A stretch of 64,000 nucleotides of DNA from Desulfovibrio desulfuricans. GTDB taxonomy: Bacteria; Desulfobacterota; Desulfovibrionia; Desulfovibrionales; Desulfovibrionaceae. The stretch spans positions 1,686,001 to 1,750,000 of the forward strand of contig NZ_CP036295.1 in the NCBI RefSeq assembly GCF_004801255.1. Direction: 5' to 3'. Of the stretch, positions 44,961 through 54,310 are shown piece by piece. The first letter of the stretch is position 1. Each line of letters opens with the position of its first letter. The position numbers and the translations under genes are program-made. The notes under the pieces were generated by a model. That model ran no database searches. It was not told the DNA's origin and worked only from the letters and a program-made list of their open reading frames with translations.

Positions 44961-45530
44961 ATGAAGAATCTATGCGCTGATTTATTTGTTGCTCTCATCT
45001 TCACTCTTGGTTTGGCGTTTGCCATGTCAACAATGCAGGATGCGTCCGCAGCAAGCAATGACTTGCCTCAAACGGCAGGCGAATACTTTGATGACTCTGT
45101 TATTACAACGGCCGTAAAAAGCAACATATTGGGCGAAAAGGGTCTTTCTTCACTAAGCATCAATGTGGAGACAAAGGACGGAGTCGTTACACTCTCTGGA
45201 AAAATAGATACCGCAGCGCATTCAGACCTTGCAGTGCGCATGGCAAAAAAAGTCAATGGCGTTAATGGGGTTGTGAACAATTTGATTGTTGATGCCGCCG
45301 CACACCAGTCAGTTGGTGAGTATGTTGATGATGCTTCAATCACTGCGGCCGTTAAAGCAAATATTCTTAAAGAAAAGGGACTTTCAACGCTAAATATCAG
45401 TGTTGAAACAAAGGACAATGTTGTGACCCTTTCGGGAAAAACTGATTCGCCGGAGCACTCCAGGTTGGCCGCCCGTGTTGCAAAGCGTGTGAATGGGGTC
45501 AAAGCTGTTGTAAACAAGCTTAAAGAATAA
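44961..45530 (+). CDS. Double BON-domain periplasmic protein (OsmY-like)
   Basis: A 189-residue exported protein. The signal peptide LFVALIFTLGLAFAM ends near ASAA at about residue 31. Two BON domains follow as near copies: DDSVITTAVKSNILGEKGLS with VVTLSGKIDTAAHSDLAVRM, and DDASITAAVKANILKEKGLS with VVTLSGKTDSPEHSRLAARV. The close similarity of the two halves indicates internal duplication. OsmY-type BON proteins bind phospholipid surfaces and protect the envelope during osmotic stress. AAGGA lies 12 bases before the ATG. Confidence 0.9.
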   Translation: MKNLCADLFVALIFTLGLAFAMSTMQDASAASNDLPQTAGEYFDDSVITTAVKSNILGEKGLSSLSINVETKDGVVTLSGKIDTAAHSDLAVRMAKKVNGVNGVVNNLIVDAAAHQSVGEYVDDASITAAVKANILKEKGLSTLNISVETKDNVVTLSGKTDSPEHSRLAARVAKRVNGVKAVVNKLKE

Positions 45531-45695
45531 ATATGCAATGTTTTGCCAAAGCAAAAAGCAAGCATATTTATAAGTGTCAACACCGTTTCTGAGCAACGCC
45601 TTGCATAAACTCTTTTTGTAGATGAACGTTGCGTTATACGTGAAATTGTAAAGGCAGTTCGTAGTAATTATTATTGCAACAACAAGGGAATAGCT

Positions 45696-46751
45696 ATGAA
45701 CTGCCATATTAAAACTATTGTTTTAGCGATATTTATTTTTGCAAGCAATATATGTTTTGCATCAGAACCAGACAATGTTGACAATACAGAATCGCAAAAG
45801 AGCACTTTTGTACTCTATTACGAAAATGATTTATTTTACCATCACGATGGGTACTATACCAATGCAGTTAAATTTAGAGTGATATCAAAGCCGCTAAATA
45901 CGCTTACAAAAAATGGAATTTTTCCGGATACGTTTGACTCAGTAATGGAAAAATTTGAAAAGTCACAAAATACACAATTTACACAGTACAATATTTCAGC
46001 AGGTGCTGGGCAGTCAATTTATACACCCAAAGATACCACGATCCGCGATCTTCAAGAAGATGATCGCCCATACGCCGGGTATCTTTACAGTTTTCTGGCC
46101 CTGCACGCCAAGCAGATTCAGATGATGGACACCTTTGAGATTACAGCGGGCGTGGTGGGGCCAAGCGCCCTGGCCGAATATGCGCAAAATGGAGTGCACC
46201 AGTTGCGCGGATTTGAAACCGCCAAAGGCTGGGACCACCAATTGCATGATGAACCTGCCATGACGCTCTCATGGGGCAGAAACTATCGCCTCAACAAACA
46301 AAGCATCTGGTCGGGATTAAGTTGGGATGTTTTGCCGTACCACACGCTCACAGTTGGCAACGTGCTGACGCAGGCAACTGCGGGCTCAGAACTGCGTCTG
46401 GGCTGGAACCTGCCTCCATCCTTCAACACTTCACAAATTCATCCAAGTTCAAGCATTGGTGCGCCAACCCCCGAAGATAAGGGGGGACGACAATCCAAAG
46501 ATTGGGGTTTTTATGTTTTCGCTGGCGGTGAAGGTCGCGCCGTTGCCCACAATATTTTTCTAGACGGCAATACATGGGGGGACAGCCATCGCGTGGCCAA
46601 AGAACCCTTTGTGGGGGAAGTAAGTTTTGGAGCAGCCGTAACCATAAACAGCCTGCAAATTGCCTACAGACATGTTTATCTGACTGAAGAATTCAAAAAA
46701 CAGAAAGGGGCGCAAAATTATGGTTCCATTACCCTTGTTTTACCTTTTTAG
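45696..46751 (+). CDS. lpxR: LpxR-like outer-membrane lipid A 3'-O-deacylase
   Basis: A 351-residue beta-barrel precursor of the LpxR (DUF2219) family, which removes the 3'-acyloxyacyl chain of lipid A. The signal peptide ends at CFASE (about residue 23). The catalytic-site segment YYENDLFYHHDGYYTNAV holds the Asn44-Asp45 pair and Thr55 expected from Salmonella LpxR. DDRPYAGYLY and the block NGVHQLRGF...GWDHQLHDEP, which includes the active-site His, are conserved. It ends ITLVLPF, a terminal-aromatic outer-membrane signature. Salmonella LpxR is about 320 residues. Deacylation would lower endotoxin potency or adapt the membrane. It is followed without a gap by the next open frame. Confidence 0.87.
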   Translation: MNCHIKTIVLAIFIFASNICFASEPDNVDNTESQKSTFVLYYENDLFYHHDGYYTNAVKFRVISKPLNTLTKNGIFPDTFDSVMEKFEKSQNTQFTQYNISAGAGQSIYTPKDTTIRDLQEDDRPYAGYLYSFLALHAKQIQMMDTFEITAGVVGPSALAEYAQNGVHQLRGFETAKGWDHQLHDEPAMTLSWGRNYRLNKQSIWSGLSWDVLPYHTLTVGNVLTQATAGSELRLGWNLPPSFNTSQIHPSSSIGAPTPEDKGGRQSKDWGFYVFAGGEGRAVAHNIFLDGNTWGDSHRVAKEPFVGEVSFGAAVTINSLQIAYRHVYLTEEFKKQKGAQNYGSITLVLPF

Positions 46752-46819
46752 TGCGTCAAAGGTGGTGTGAATTGACATCCGCCAACATGGCAATGGTCGA
46801 TCTGAATAGGGAGGACATG

Positions 46820-47341
46820 ATGCTTAATATCAATAAGGAAGTTACAATGGTCAAGGTGACGTCCTGGTTTATGTTTTGTGTGGTAGCAATGATCGTCATA
46901 ATGGTTATATGGGCCTTTCCTGTCAATGCGCATGCACAGGGCACTGAACAACATGGTAGTGCGCCTGTTGTTACTTTGAAGATGTGGGATTCTTCATCAT
47001 CACTTGAGCAATACGCTTTTCTTGCGGGCATTGTGAGCATGCTTGAGCTCGAAAAGGAATGGCAGGGTCAAAAAGGCATCCTCCCGTTGCGGCAGAGCAT
47101 GATCGGCAGCTGGTGCGCCGGGCTGGACGGCATGAGCCTCATACAGATTCACAGCGCCGTTAACAGCTATAGCATGAATAATCCCCTCAAGCAGGACAGG
47201 CTTGTCCTTGATGTGCTGTGGAGCGAGTTGGTGCAGCCCAAACTTAAAGCTACAATGTCTGGTTCTGGAAGCGACACTTCCACACGGCTTGAGCAAACCA
47301 TGGGAAGCAGCAAGAAACAAAAAACTCATTCTACATATTAA
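46820..47341 (+). CDS. Exported protein of unknown function
   Basis: 173 residues. A signal peptide follows a short N-region: WFMFCVVAMIVIMVIWAFPV with cleavage likely after AHA. The mature part is predicted mostly helical, with FLAGIVSMLELEKEWQGQKG, MIGSWCAGLDGMSLIQIHSA and a polar, Ser-rich tail. I do not recognise the family. GGAGG (46808-46812 region) sits five to seven bases before the ATG at 46820; an alternative ATG at 46847 with AAGGAAG would give 164 residues. It lies between lpxR and a glycine-zipper lipoprotein on the same strand. Confidence 0.6.
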   Translation: MLNINKEVTMVKVTSWFMFCVVAMIVIMVIWAFPVNAHAQGTEQHGSAPVVTLKMWDSSSSLEQYAFLAGIVSMLELEKEWQGQKGILPLRQSMIGSWCAGLDGMSLIQIHSAVNSYSMNNPLKQDRLVLDVLWSELVQPKLKATMSGSGSDTSTRLEQTMGSSKKQKTHSTY

Positions 47342-47361
47342 ATTAGCCATGGAGAATCATG

Positions 47362-47604
47362 ATGAAACAACTACTTGCCCCAACTATTGCGATTTTTCTT
47401 CTGTTCGCAGGCCCCTTGGCGTGCACCAATATGAGTAAAACACAACAGGGCGGCCTGTCGGGCGCAGCACTCGGCGCTGGCGCAGGAGCGGGCATAGGTG
47501 CGCTTACGGGAGGAAACTGGGCTGTCGGAGCCGCCGTTGGCGGAGCCCTGGGTGGTTTGGCAGGGGGACTATACGGAAATTCGCAGGACAACAAAAAACG
47601 TTAA
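47362..47604 (+). CDS. Glycine-zipper lipoprotein
   Basis: An 80-residue small envelope protein. The N-terminal hydrophobic stretch IAIFLLFAGPLAC ends in a Cys that is probably lipid-modified (the Pro at -3 is unusual). The mature part is a glycine-zipper: GLSGAALGAGAGAGIGALTG then AVGAAVGGALGGLAGGLYG. Such zippers insert in membranes, as in the SlyB/YMGG group. GGAG lies seven bases before the ATG at 47362; an adjacent ATG at 47359 is also possible. An imperfect hairpin GTTTGGCAGGC/GCCTGTCAAAC follows at about 47629-47671. Confidence 0.8.
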   Translation: MKQLLAPTIAIFLLFAGPLACTNMSKTQQGGLSGAALGAGAGAGIGALTGGNWAVGAAVGGALGGLAGGLYGNSQDNKKR

Positions 47605-47711
47605 GCGCGGCCCTCGGACATATAAGCAGTTTGGCAGGCAGGTTATGATGAAAGGCCTGTCAAACAGCTTGTGATGGGGGATAGGTTGACGTGCACCCAG
47701 CAGTTTCTGAT

Positions 47712-48446
47712 TTATCTTGGTTTATCAGGTGTTTTTGGTGGAAAGGGCAATAGACGGTCGGTTTCTGCTTTGACAACCGCATAACATTCGCAACACAGCT
47801 CTTCAAGTTTTGGGCGGTCCAGCACGGTAATCTGCCCCCGGCGATATTCAATGACACCCAGGCGCTGCAACTTGCCTGCGGCTTCAGTAACGCCCTCGCG
47901 GCGAACCCCCAGCATGTTGGCGATCAGTTCCTGCGTCATGCTCAACTGATTGCTAGGCAGGCGATCGAGCGAGAGCAACAGCCAACGACAGAGCTGCTGG
48001 TCTATGGAATGATGTCGATTACATACTGCTGTCTGCGCCATCTGCGTAATTAAGGCCTGAACATAACGCAGCATCAGTTGCAGCATTGCAACGTGATGAC
48101 TGACGGCAGCCTTAAAATGCTTGTCGCTCAGGCGGTATGCCTGACCAGCACTTTGTACCAAGGCTCTGCTGGAGGTACTTTCTCCCCCCATGAACAGTGA
48201 GATGCCAATGACGCCTTCATTGCCAACTACAGAAATTTCCGCTGAAGCGCCGTTTTCCATCACATATAATAGCGAGATAATGCAGTCTATTGGAAAGTAG
48301 ACATGTCGCATGACATCGCCGGATTCGTATAAAACCTTGCCCAGCGGCATTGAAACCAACTCCAGCTGCGGCAGTAACATGGCATAAATGGGGGGGGGTA
48401 ATGCAGCAAGAAGGCGGTTTTGGTCTGGGGTAGCATCTTTGAGCAT
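47712..48446 (-). CDS. Crp/Fnr-family transcriptional regulator
   Basis: A 244-residue regulator. The N-terminal cyclic-nucleotide-binding-like beta-roll includes LGKVLYESGDVMRHVYFPID and EISVVGNEGVIGISLFMGG. The central dimer helix is followed by a C-terminal HTH, LSMTQELIANMLGVRREGVT, with EAAGKLQRLGVIEYRRGQIT forming the wing. No N-terminal Fe-S cysteine set of the FNR type is seen, so the signal is unknown. The start at 48446 has GAGG seven bases upstream; the frame runs on for 48 codons without a ribosome site. Codons about 15-18 contain a run of nine C (nine G on the plus strand, 48390-48398). It lies between envelope-stress genes and may control them. Confidence 0.87.
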   Translation of the reverse strand: MLKDATPDQNRLLAALPPPIYAMLLPQLELVSMPLGKVLYESGDVMRHVYFPIDCIISLLYVMENGASAEISVVGNEGVIGISLFMGGESTSSRALVQSAGQAYRLSDKHFKAAVSHHVAMLQLMLRYVQALITQMAQTAVCNRHHSIDQQLCRWLLLSLDRLPSNQLSMTQELIANMLGVRREGVTEAAGKLQRLGVIEYRRGQITVLDRPKLEELCCECYAVVKAETDRLLPFPPKTPDKPR

Positions 48447-48621
48447 CTTGGTATCCTCAATAGCTATAATTATATTATTATATATTTCATATTTTGTTCG
48501 ATCAATCTTTTTAATGGTACAATAATAAGTTGCTAATGTATGTGCTCTACCGCACACGCGTATCTGGTTTGAAATAACGATTCTGCTCATGAAGCAATTA
48601 ACATCAAACGCAGAGGTTCAT

Positions 48622-48768
48622 ATGCTTGAAATGATTGCTGTTGCCCTCGTTATGTTGTGGTTGTTGGGGATAATTACATCCTACTCATTGGGTGGCTTTA
48701 TCCACATACTTTTGGTCATTGCGGTTGTCGTTATCGTAATCAGATTTTTGCAGGGCCGACGGCTCTAG
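48622..48768 (+). CDS. lmo0937-type small membrane protein
   Basis: A 48-residue hydrophobic peptide too short for standard ORF calling. It reads MLEMIAVALVMLWLLGIITS, then YSLGGFIHILLVIAVVVIVI and RFLQGRRL, matching the lmo0937 family pattern of two short membrane helices around a GG-IH turn and a basic tail. GAGG lies five to six bases upstream of the ATG. It is divergent from the Crp/Fnr gene. In many bacteria such peptides accompany CsbD and BON genes; the function is unknown. Confidence 0.75.
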   Translation: MLEMIAVALVMLWLLGIITSYSLGGFIHILLVIAVVVIVIRFLQGRRL

Positions 48769-48776
48769 AAGCGGGT

Positions 48777-49201
48777 TCAGTCAAAGACCTTGTGCGGGCG
48801 ACGGTTGTTGCAGAAGTCAAACCACCAGATCATGGTGCGGCGAAGCTCACGCCCTGTCTCTATCTCCCGCAAATACACGCATTCAAACTTTAGAGAACGC
48901 CAGAGACGTTCGATCATCAAGTTATCCATCCAGCGCGGCCTCGGCCATCCATTGAGATGCGCGCTCCGGCCTCCCTGAGCGTCCGCGTAACCCCATAATT
49001 CATGAACTGCGAACCTTGTTAGCTAAGCTCGCCGCAATCTCTCCGCTGGTTTGCTGCTTCCACAGGAAAATCTGATTTTTTTTTGGGGGGGGGCACGCCG
49101 TACTTGCTGACGAGCTCGGGCAAGGCATGTTCCCCGTACAGGACACCACCTGGGCAACGCTGGCCCTGAACTAGGTGGTGAACTTTCCGCTTGATTTGCA
49201 C
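48777..49201 (-). mobile_element. Truncated IS3-family element (orfA and orfB fragments)
   Basis: On the minus strand the left end encodes the C-terminus of an IS3-type orfB: GSQFMNYGVTRTLREAGARI, then after a frameshift MDNLMIERLWRSLKFECVYL and RRTMIWWFDFCNNRRPHKVF before the stop. Upstream (49201-49019) an orfA fragment reads ELVSKYGV and, after the T9/G9 homopolymer at about 49077-49093, NQIFLWKQQTSGEIAASLA. Most of orfB is deleted, so the element is dead. It lies just beyond the 3' end of the second chemoreceptor gene. Confidence 0.8.
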
Positions 49202-49334
49202 ATCAAAAGCCTCCGTTGGCTTCTTGAGTCCACCTTGGCTCAGGTCCCGTTTACCGACCCCACTTCACAAATAGCCGCCTCGCAAGGATCACCGCAACGT
49301 TTTGCCTGGGTGCTCACTGGTGCTTGGTCAGGCG

Positions 49335-51368
49335 TTAGCTGTTTTTCATGTCCGCAACAAGACGGCTGAGCGTTTTCGACTGACTGACCATGTCAGCCAC
49401 CGCCTTGGCGGCCTCGTTCATGGCGGAGGCAGTTTGCCCGGCCATGGTGCTGACCTCAAGGATTGACTGGTTGATCTCTTCGCTGGCGGCGGATTGCTGC
49501 TCGCTGGCGGTGGCTATGGCCCGCACCTGATCGGCGGTGGCATCGGCATCGCTGACAATCTGGCGCAGCGCCTCGCCGGACATGTTGGCAAAGCCCGTGG
49601 CTGTTTCCACCTCCGCCAGGGCGTTATCCATACTTTTAACGCTCTTTGCCGTGCTTGCCTGAATGGCCGCAATGGCGTCGCCCACATCATGCGTCGAGGC
49701 CATGGTTTTTTCCGCCAGTTTGCGCACCTCGTCAGCCACCACCGCAAATCCACGTCCGGCATCTCCGGCGCGGGCAGCCTCGATGGCGGCATTGAGCGCC
49801 AGCAGATTGGTCTGGTCTGCGATATCGGAAATAACGCTCATGATGCGTGAAATGGCATACGCATGCTCGTTCAGCTGGGTCATGTCGCCCTTGAGCGCCA
49901 GCGAAACCATGTGCAGTGTGCCGATGCTCTGCAACGACTGCTGCATTATGCGCTGGCCGTTCTGGGCATTGCCCTTGGTCTGGTCCGACATGCCTGAGGC
50001 CGAGGAGGCGTTGCTGGCAACCTCCTGCACGGTGGCGTTCATTTCGGTCATGGCTGCGGCAGCTTCGCTGAGCCGCTGCGAAGAATTCGTTGCTATACGG
50101 TCCGACTGCTCAATCTGCAACGAAAGCTGATCCGATGCCGCAGAAATCACAGCCACAACTTCTTCCAGTTGCCCGGCGGCGACGAGCATTCCTTCTTTTT
50201 TGGCATTTTCGGCGGCAAGGCGGGCCAATTCGGCCTGTTGCGTGGCGGTGCGGGCAAGCCGTGTCTGTTCCTCAGCTTCGGCAGTTTTGCTGGTGGCTGT
50301 TTCTATCATGCCCCTGAGTTTGTCCACCATGGCGGACAAAGACTGCCCCAGCTTGCCCAGCTCGTCATTGCGGTTAACGTACAGTGTCTGACCAAGGTCG
50401 CCAGACGCCACTGTTCCGGCAAAATCCACGCACTTGCGCAGGGCGGCAAGGATGGGATTAACGACAAACAGCATGGCCACGCAGGCCAGCACAAGGCCCG
50501 CAGCGCCAAATATGAGGCTGGATCTGGTAACGGAATCAGTGGCCCTGCTTATGTCGCCATCGTTGACGACAGCGCCAACAACCCAGTCTGCAGCCGCAAG
50601 CCTTTTGAAGGTCATGACCTTCTGATGCCCGTCAAACGTGTAGGATACGGTACCGCTGTCCCTGGACAGCATTTCCCGGCCCCAGTCAAACTGGCTCACG
50701 TCCAGCTTCATGATGTGCTTTTTTTCAGGATGGCTGATCATCTTGCCCTTGCCATCCATAAGATAGACGTACCCCTCGCGCCCGATCCTGATCGGCGTGA
50801 TTATGCTCTCCGAAAACTTGGAAAGATCAAGCCCCACAATCAGAACGCCAAGAATCTTGCCGTCACGCCTGACAGGAGCCGCAATGACCGAAACCGGCTC
50901 GTTGTTGGTACGGCTCAAAACAGGCTCGCTGATGCATACCTCGCCCGTGATGGCTCTTTTGAAGTAGGCGCGGTCCTTGATGGAGACGTTGGTCGGCCCC
51001 TTGTTGTTGGTAATGCAGGTTCCGGCGAGGTCATACAGCGTCACGGCTTCAATAAAACCGCTGGTGTCCACTATGCGTTGCAGAGCCAGCTTTGCGTCTT
51101 CCAGCGCTTTGCCTGTCGCGCCGCCGGGAAGCATCAAGGGGTCGAATTTGTCGTTTTCGCTTTCCAGCGCCGCAACGCCGCGCATGTAGCCAAGAAGATC
51201 ATTAAGGCTCTTGCTCACAGACTGCGTGGCTATTGTACCCATGCCCAGCAGGCCACGCCGAACTTCTTCATTGGCTTCACGGGCAGAAAAATAGCCTGAT
51301 ATTCCAATGCTGAACACAAGCGTCATCATTGTTGGTATCAACAACTTTGCTCTTACACTGCCGATCAT
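49335..51368 (-). CDS. Methyl-accepting chemotaxis protein with double Cache domain
   Basis: A 677-residue chemoreceptor. First membrane segment about residues 8-27; a large periplasmic dCache_1 domain about 35-280, with [36 protein letters not shown] and [20 protein letters not shown]; second membrane segment about 287-308; HAMP; then the signalling coiled coil with tip [18 protein letters not shown] (about residues 515-535). dCache_1 receptors commonly sense amino acids, amines or carboxylates. GGAG lies upstream of the ATG. The last 300 residues closely resemble the receptor at 11.1 kb. It sits between the IS remnant and the acyl-CoA operon on the same strand as that operon. Confidence 0.93.
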   Translation of the reverse strand: MIGSVRAKLLIPTMMTLVFSIGISGYFSAREANEEVRRGLLGMGTIATQSVSKSLNDLLGYMRGVAALESENDKFDPLMLPGGATGKALEDAKLALQRIVDTSGFIEAVTLYDLAGTCITNNKGPTNVSIKDRAYFKRAITGEVCISEPVLSRTNNEPVSVIAAPVRRDGKILGVLIVGLDLSKFSESIITPIRIGREGYVYLMDGKGKMISHPEKKHIMKLDVSQFDWGREMLSRDSGTVSYTFDGHQKVMTFKRLAAADWVVGAVVNDGDISRATDSVTRSSLIFGAAGLVLACVAMLFVVNPILAALRKCVDFAGTVASGDLGQTLYVNRNDELGKLGQSLSAMVDKLRGMIETATSKTAEAEEQTRLARTATQQAELARLAAENAKKEGMLVAAGQLEEVVAVISAASDQLSLQIEQSDRIATNSSQRLSEAAAAMTEMNATVQEVASNASSASGMSDQTKGNAQNGQRIMQQSLQSIGTLHMVSLALKGDMTQLNEHAYAISRIMSVISDIADQTNLLALNAAIEAARAGDAGRGFAVVADEVRKLAEKTMASTHDVGDAIAAIQASTAKSVKSMDNALAEVETATGFANMSGEALRQIVSDADATADQVRAIATASEQQSAASEEINQSILEVSTMAGQTASAMNEAAKAVADMVSQSKTLSRLVADMKNS

Positions 51369-51569
51369 TTTTTTCTCCAGGTATGTTCTATGGCAATAAA
51401 CCCTTCATTGATGAACGTTATCAACCAAAGTGACGCCGTAAAAACCGCTATCCATCAAATGCCGGTCTCTGCTGTACCGGCTTGCACGCAATCATGCGGG
51501 CTATAGCACGCCCGCCCAAAAGCCCCCACGTGGGCAGCAAGGCCGTTTTCCCTCAAGGCAATACGCTGC

Positions 51570-53225
51570 CTAGGCCACAGAACTGCTGCGCAGTTTTTCA
51601 GCTATCCACTGGCGCAACAACGTCTTACGTACCTTGCCTGATGCGGTGCGGGGCATTTCATCCAGAATTTCCAGATGCTCCGGAAATTTCTGTTTTGCGA
51701 TGTCCTGGGTAAGAAAAAAATCAAAAACTTCCTGACAGGTCAGCGCGTCCGCCTTGTCGTGCAGCACCACATAGGCGCAAATGCGCTCCTGCAGGCGCTC
51801 GTCGGGCATGCCCACTACGGCGGCATCCTTGACCTTGGGGTGTTGCAGCAGCACGTTTTCCACGGCAAGGCTGCTGATATTTTCGCCGCCGCGCACGATA
51901 ATGTCCTTGAGCCGCCCAGTGATGGAATAGGTTCCATCGGCATTGCGGCGGCACAGGTCGCCGCTGTGAAACCAGCCGTCGGCCTGCAGCACCTTTGCGG
52001 TCAGCTCCGGCTCATGCAGGTAGCCCATAAAGACGGCGGGGCTGTACGAAACCTCCTCGCCCTCCTCGCCTTGCGGCACATCCCTGCCCTGCCTGTCCAG
52101 CACGCGCACCTGGATGCCGGGCATAGGGCAAAGCGCCAGACTGTCCATATGGTCAGAAACAGGCCTCAAGGGCGTACCCATATGCGGCACGCTTTCCGTC
52201 GAGCCGTAAACATTGAGCACGCGCAGGCCCATTTGCCCGGCAGTCTGGCTGAGGGGGATATTTGGCGGGCTGCCGCCGCAGAGAAAAAAGCGCAGGGATG
52301 AAAAGTCGTACTCTCCACCCTGTTCTATGGTCTGCACAATGTCGTAAAGAAAAGGCGTGGCGGCCATGGTGACGGTACACCGGTGCGCCTTTATGAGCTC
52401 AAGGGCGCTGGCAGCGGTAAACACATCAAGCAGAACCGATGTCGCCCCCATGACAAACGGCATGGTGACCCCGTGGTGAAAGCCCGTGGCGTGGGCCACC
52501 GGGGCGGGCATAAACATGGTGTCTGCCGCGTTGATGTGGAAAAAGGAGGCAAAACTTGTTTCGGCAAAAATAATATTGCGGTGCGAGAGCATTACCCCCT
52601 TGGGCTGGCCCTCCGAGCCGGAGGTGAACACCAGGGCCGCGAGGCTGTCAGGGCATATCCGCCCGGCGCGCAACGCCGCGTCCGATTCCGCCCGCGACAT
52701 GGGCGAGGCCACGTCTTCTTCCACCATGTCCCTGAAGGTGGGCAAAACAGACCCCTCGCCTTTTTTGTCCACGGCTATGACCACCCGCAGCGAGTCAACC
52801 ACCTTGCGCAACCGCACAGCCATTTCGCAATACTGCATTTTGCGGAATCTGCGCGGCACAAACAGCACCTTGGAATTGCAGGCAGACAGAATGTGCTTCA
52901 GTTCATTGTAGCGCAGGTTGGGCGGAATGGGATTGATAACCGCCCCAAGCTTGAGGCAGGCTACATAGATGGGTAAAAATTCGACCCAGCCGGGCAGCTG
53001 GCAGGAAACAACATCCAGCGAATTGATGCCGCAGTCAGCCAGATACCGAGCTATGCGCGCGGCCAGCAGATCAACCTCGGCGTAGCTCAGCGCCATTCCC
53101 TGCGCATCAATGACCGCCGTTTTGTCCGGGTTTGCCGCAAGGCTTGCATGCCAGCAATCCCGCAATGTCATGTCTGCCATGGGCGTATAGACCGTATTTT
53201 TCTGGCTGTAGCCTTCCGCATCCAT
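51570..53225 (-). CDS. FadK-like acyl-CoA synthetase (AMP-forming)
   Basis: A 551-residue ANL-family ligase resembling E. coli FadK along its length. It would activate a carboxylate to acyl-CoA via an acyl-adenylate. The P-loop is FTSGSEGQPKGVMLSH (about residue 198). VAHATGFHHGVTMPFVMGA, FLCGGSPPNIPLSQTA and NVYGSTESVPHMG form the acyl/adenylate site. DGWFHSGDLCRRN and ITGRLKDIIVRGGENISS cover the hinge, and PRTASGKVRKTLL holds the C-terminal lysine. FadK prefers short-chain acids under anaerobic conditions; CaiC is the other close relative. It is the last gene of the acyl-CoA operon, 15 bases after the metallohydrolase gene. Confidence 0.88.
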   Translation of the reverse strand: MDAEGYSQKNTVYTPMADMTLRDCWHASLAANPDKTAVIDAQGMALSYAEVDLLAARIARYLADCGINSLDVVSCQLPGWVEFLPIYVACLKLGAVINPIPPNLRYNELKHILSACNSKVLFVPRRFRKMQYCEMAVRLRKVVDSLRVVIAVDKKGEGSVLPTFRDMVEEDVASPMSRAESDAALRAGRICPDSLAALVFTSGSEGQPKGVMLSHRNIIFAETSFASFFHINAADTMFMPAPVAHATGFHHGVTMPFVMGATSVLLDVFTAASALELIKAHRCTVTMAATPFLYDIVQTIEQGGEYDFSSLRFFLCGGSPPNIPLSQTAGQMGLRVLNVYGSTESVPHMGTPLRPVSDHMDSLALCPMPGIQVRVLDRQGRDVPQGEEGEEVSYSPAVFMGYLHEPELTAKVLQADGWFHSGDLCRRNADGTYSITGRLKDIIVRGGENISSLAVENVLLQHPKVKDAAVVGMPDERLQERICAYVVLHDKADALTCQEVFDFFLTQDIAKQKFPEHLEILDEMPRTASGKVRKTLLRQWIAEKLRSSSVA

Positions 53226-53240
53226 AATCCACCATTCCTG

Positions 53241-54254
53241 TTAAGGCCGCGAGGTTCCGCGGTCAGAAGTTTGCACTTCGGCGTAGGTTACGCTTCCCGC
53301 AACATCTTCCATGCGCCGCAGCCTGCCGAGCACTGCCAGATGATCAAGGTGCGCCACGGCCTCGCCCACCGCAAAACACTGCTGCTGCACCCTGTAGCTC
53401 TCCCAGGTGCCCCGCAGGGCCCAGTGCATGCGCGCAGCTACGGCAAAGGCCGACACGGTGCCAAGCTTGCCAACTATGGCGAGCACCTCGCTCAGTCTTC
53501 TTTCGTGGTGATTATGCAGTTGCCGCACGCGCACGTGGGTATCGGGGATAATGGCGCGGTGGCCGGGGTAGGACTGCTGTACGGGCAGGCGCAAAATTTT
53601 GTCGAGGCTGCGCAGGTAATCGCCCAGGGAATCTTCCACATCGGCCCAGGCCGTAATATTGGGCGTGATGGAACCAAGCACGTGGTCGCCGCAGATAAGA
53701 AAGCGCCGTTGCGGATCAAAAAGCGCCACATGCCCCGGCGTGTGCCCAGGCACGTCAATGACCATAAAAATGTAGTTGCCGCAGGTGACAAGTTGCCCAT
53801 CGCTCACCGGCGTGATGGGCAACGGTTCCGGCGAGGCGTAGATTCTACCCGGGTGCGAGCGCAGCAGCTCGTCCAGCGCGCAATCGGGAAAGCCGTGCTT
53901 CCCCAGGCTACGCATCATGTTTGTCCAGACGTGTTCGTCTTCAATAAACCTGTTGATATGGTTGCCGTCTTTTTCACTGCAAAAAATGCGCGCTTCCGGC
54001 GTACGCAACACCGAGGTGAGGCCGTTGTGATCGCTGTGCAGATGGGTGAGAAAAAAATCCAGCTTTTCCACCGGGACATCCAGCTCTTGCAGCGCCTGAC
54101 GCAGGGCTTGCTCGCACTCGGCCATGTTGAAGCCGTTATCCACAAGCAGGTGCCGATCATGGCCTCTGACCAGATACGCGTTGAGCTGTTTCAAGGGGCT
54201 GCCAGGCAACGGCACTTCTATGCGGAATAAACCGGGCAATTCTTCAAAAACCAT
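53241..54254 (-). CDS. Metallo-beta-lactamase-fold hydrolase with C-terminal helical domain
   Basis: A 337-residue hydrolase with all metal-site motifs of the MBL fold: FFLTHLHSDHNGLTS (HxHxDH), DVPGHTPGHVALF, LICGDHVLG and YPGHRAII. The C-terminal part, about residues 265-325, with FAVGEAVAHLDHLAVLGRL is a winged-helix-like domain as in LACTB2-type proteins. Position within an acyl-CoA operon, next to an acyl-CoA ligase, suggests a thioesterase (glyoxalase II-like) that releases the product acid, but this is inference. The start is supported by AGGTG before the ATG. Confidence 0.82.
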   Translation of the reverse strand: MVFEELPGLFRIEVPLPGSPLKQLNAYLVRGHDRHLLVDNGFNMAECEQALRQALQELDVPVEKLDFFLTHLHSDHNGLTSVLRTPEARIFCSEKDGNHINRFIEDEHVWTNMMRSLGKHGFPDCALDELLRSHPGRIYASPEPLPITPVSDGQLVTCGNYIFMVIDVPGHTPGHVALFDPQRRFLICGDHVLGSITPNITAWADVEDSLGDYLRSLDKILRLPVQQSYPGHRAIIPDTHVRVRQLHNHHERRLSEVLAIVGKLGTVSAFAVAARMHWALRGTWESYRVQQQCFAVGEAVAHLDHLAVLGRLRRMEDVAGSVTYAEVQTSDRGTSRP

Positions 54255-54310
54255 GGGGCACCTGCACTAGTAAGGGGAAACAACGTTGCTCGCCGTGTAG
54301 TTTCTGTTGA

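Noticed and set aside
48769..48960. Plus-strand frames at 48.7-49.0 kb as separate small genes
   Set aside because: They are antisense to recognisable IS3 orfB C-terminal sequence; only the lmo0937-type peptide ending at 48768 is kept.
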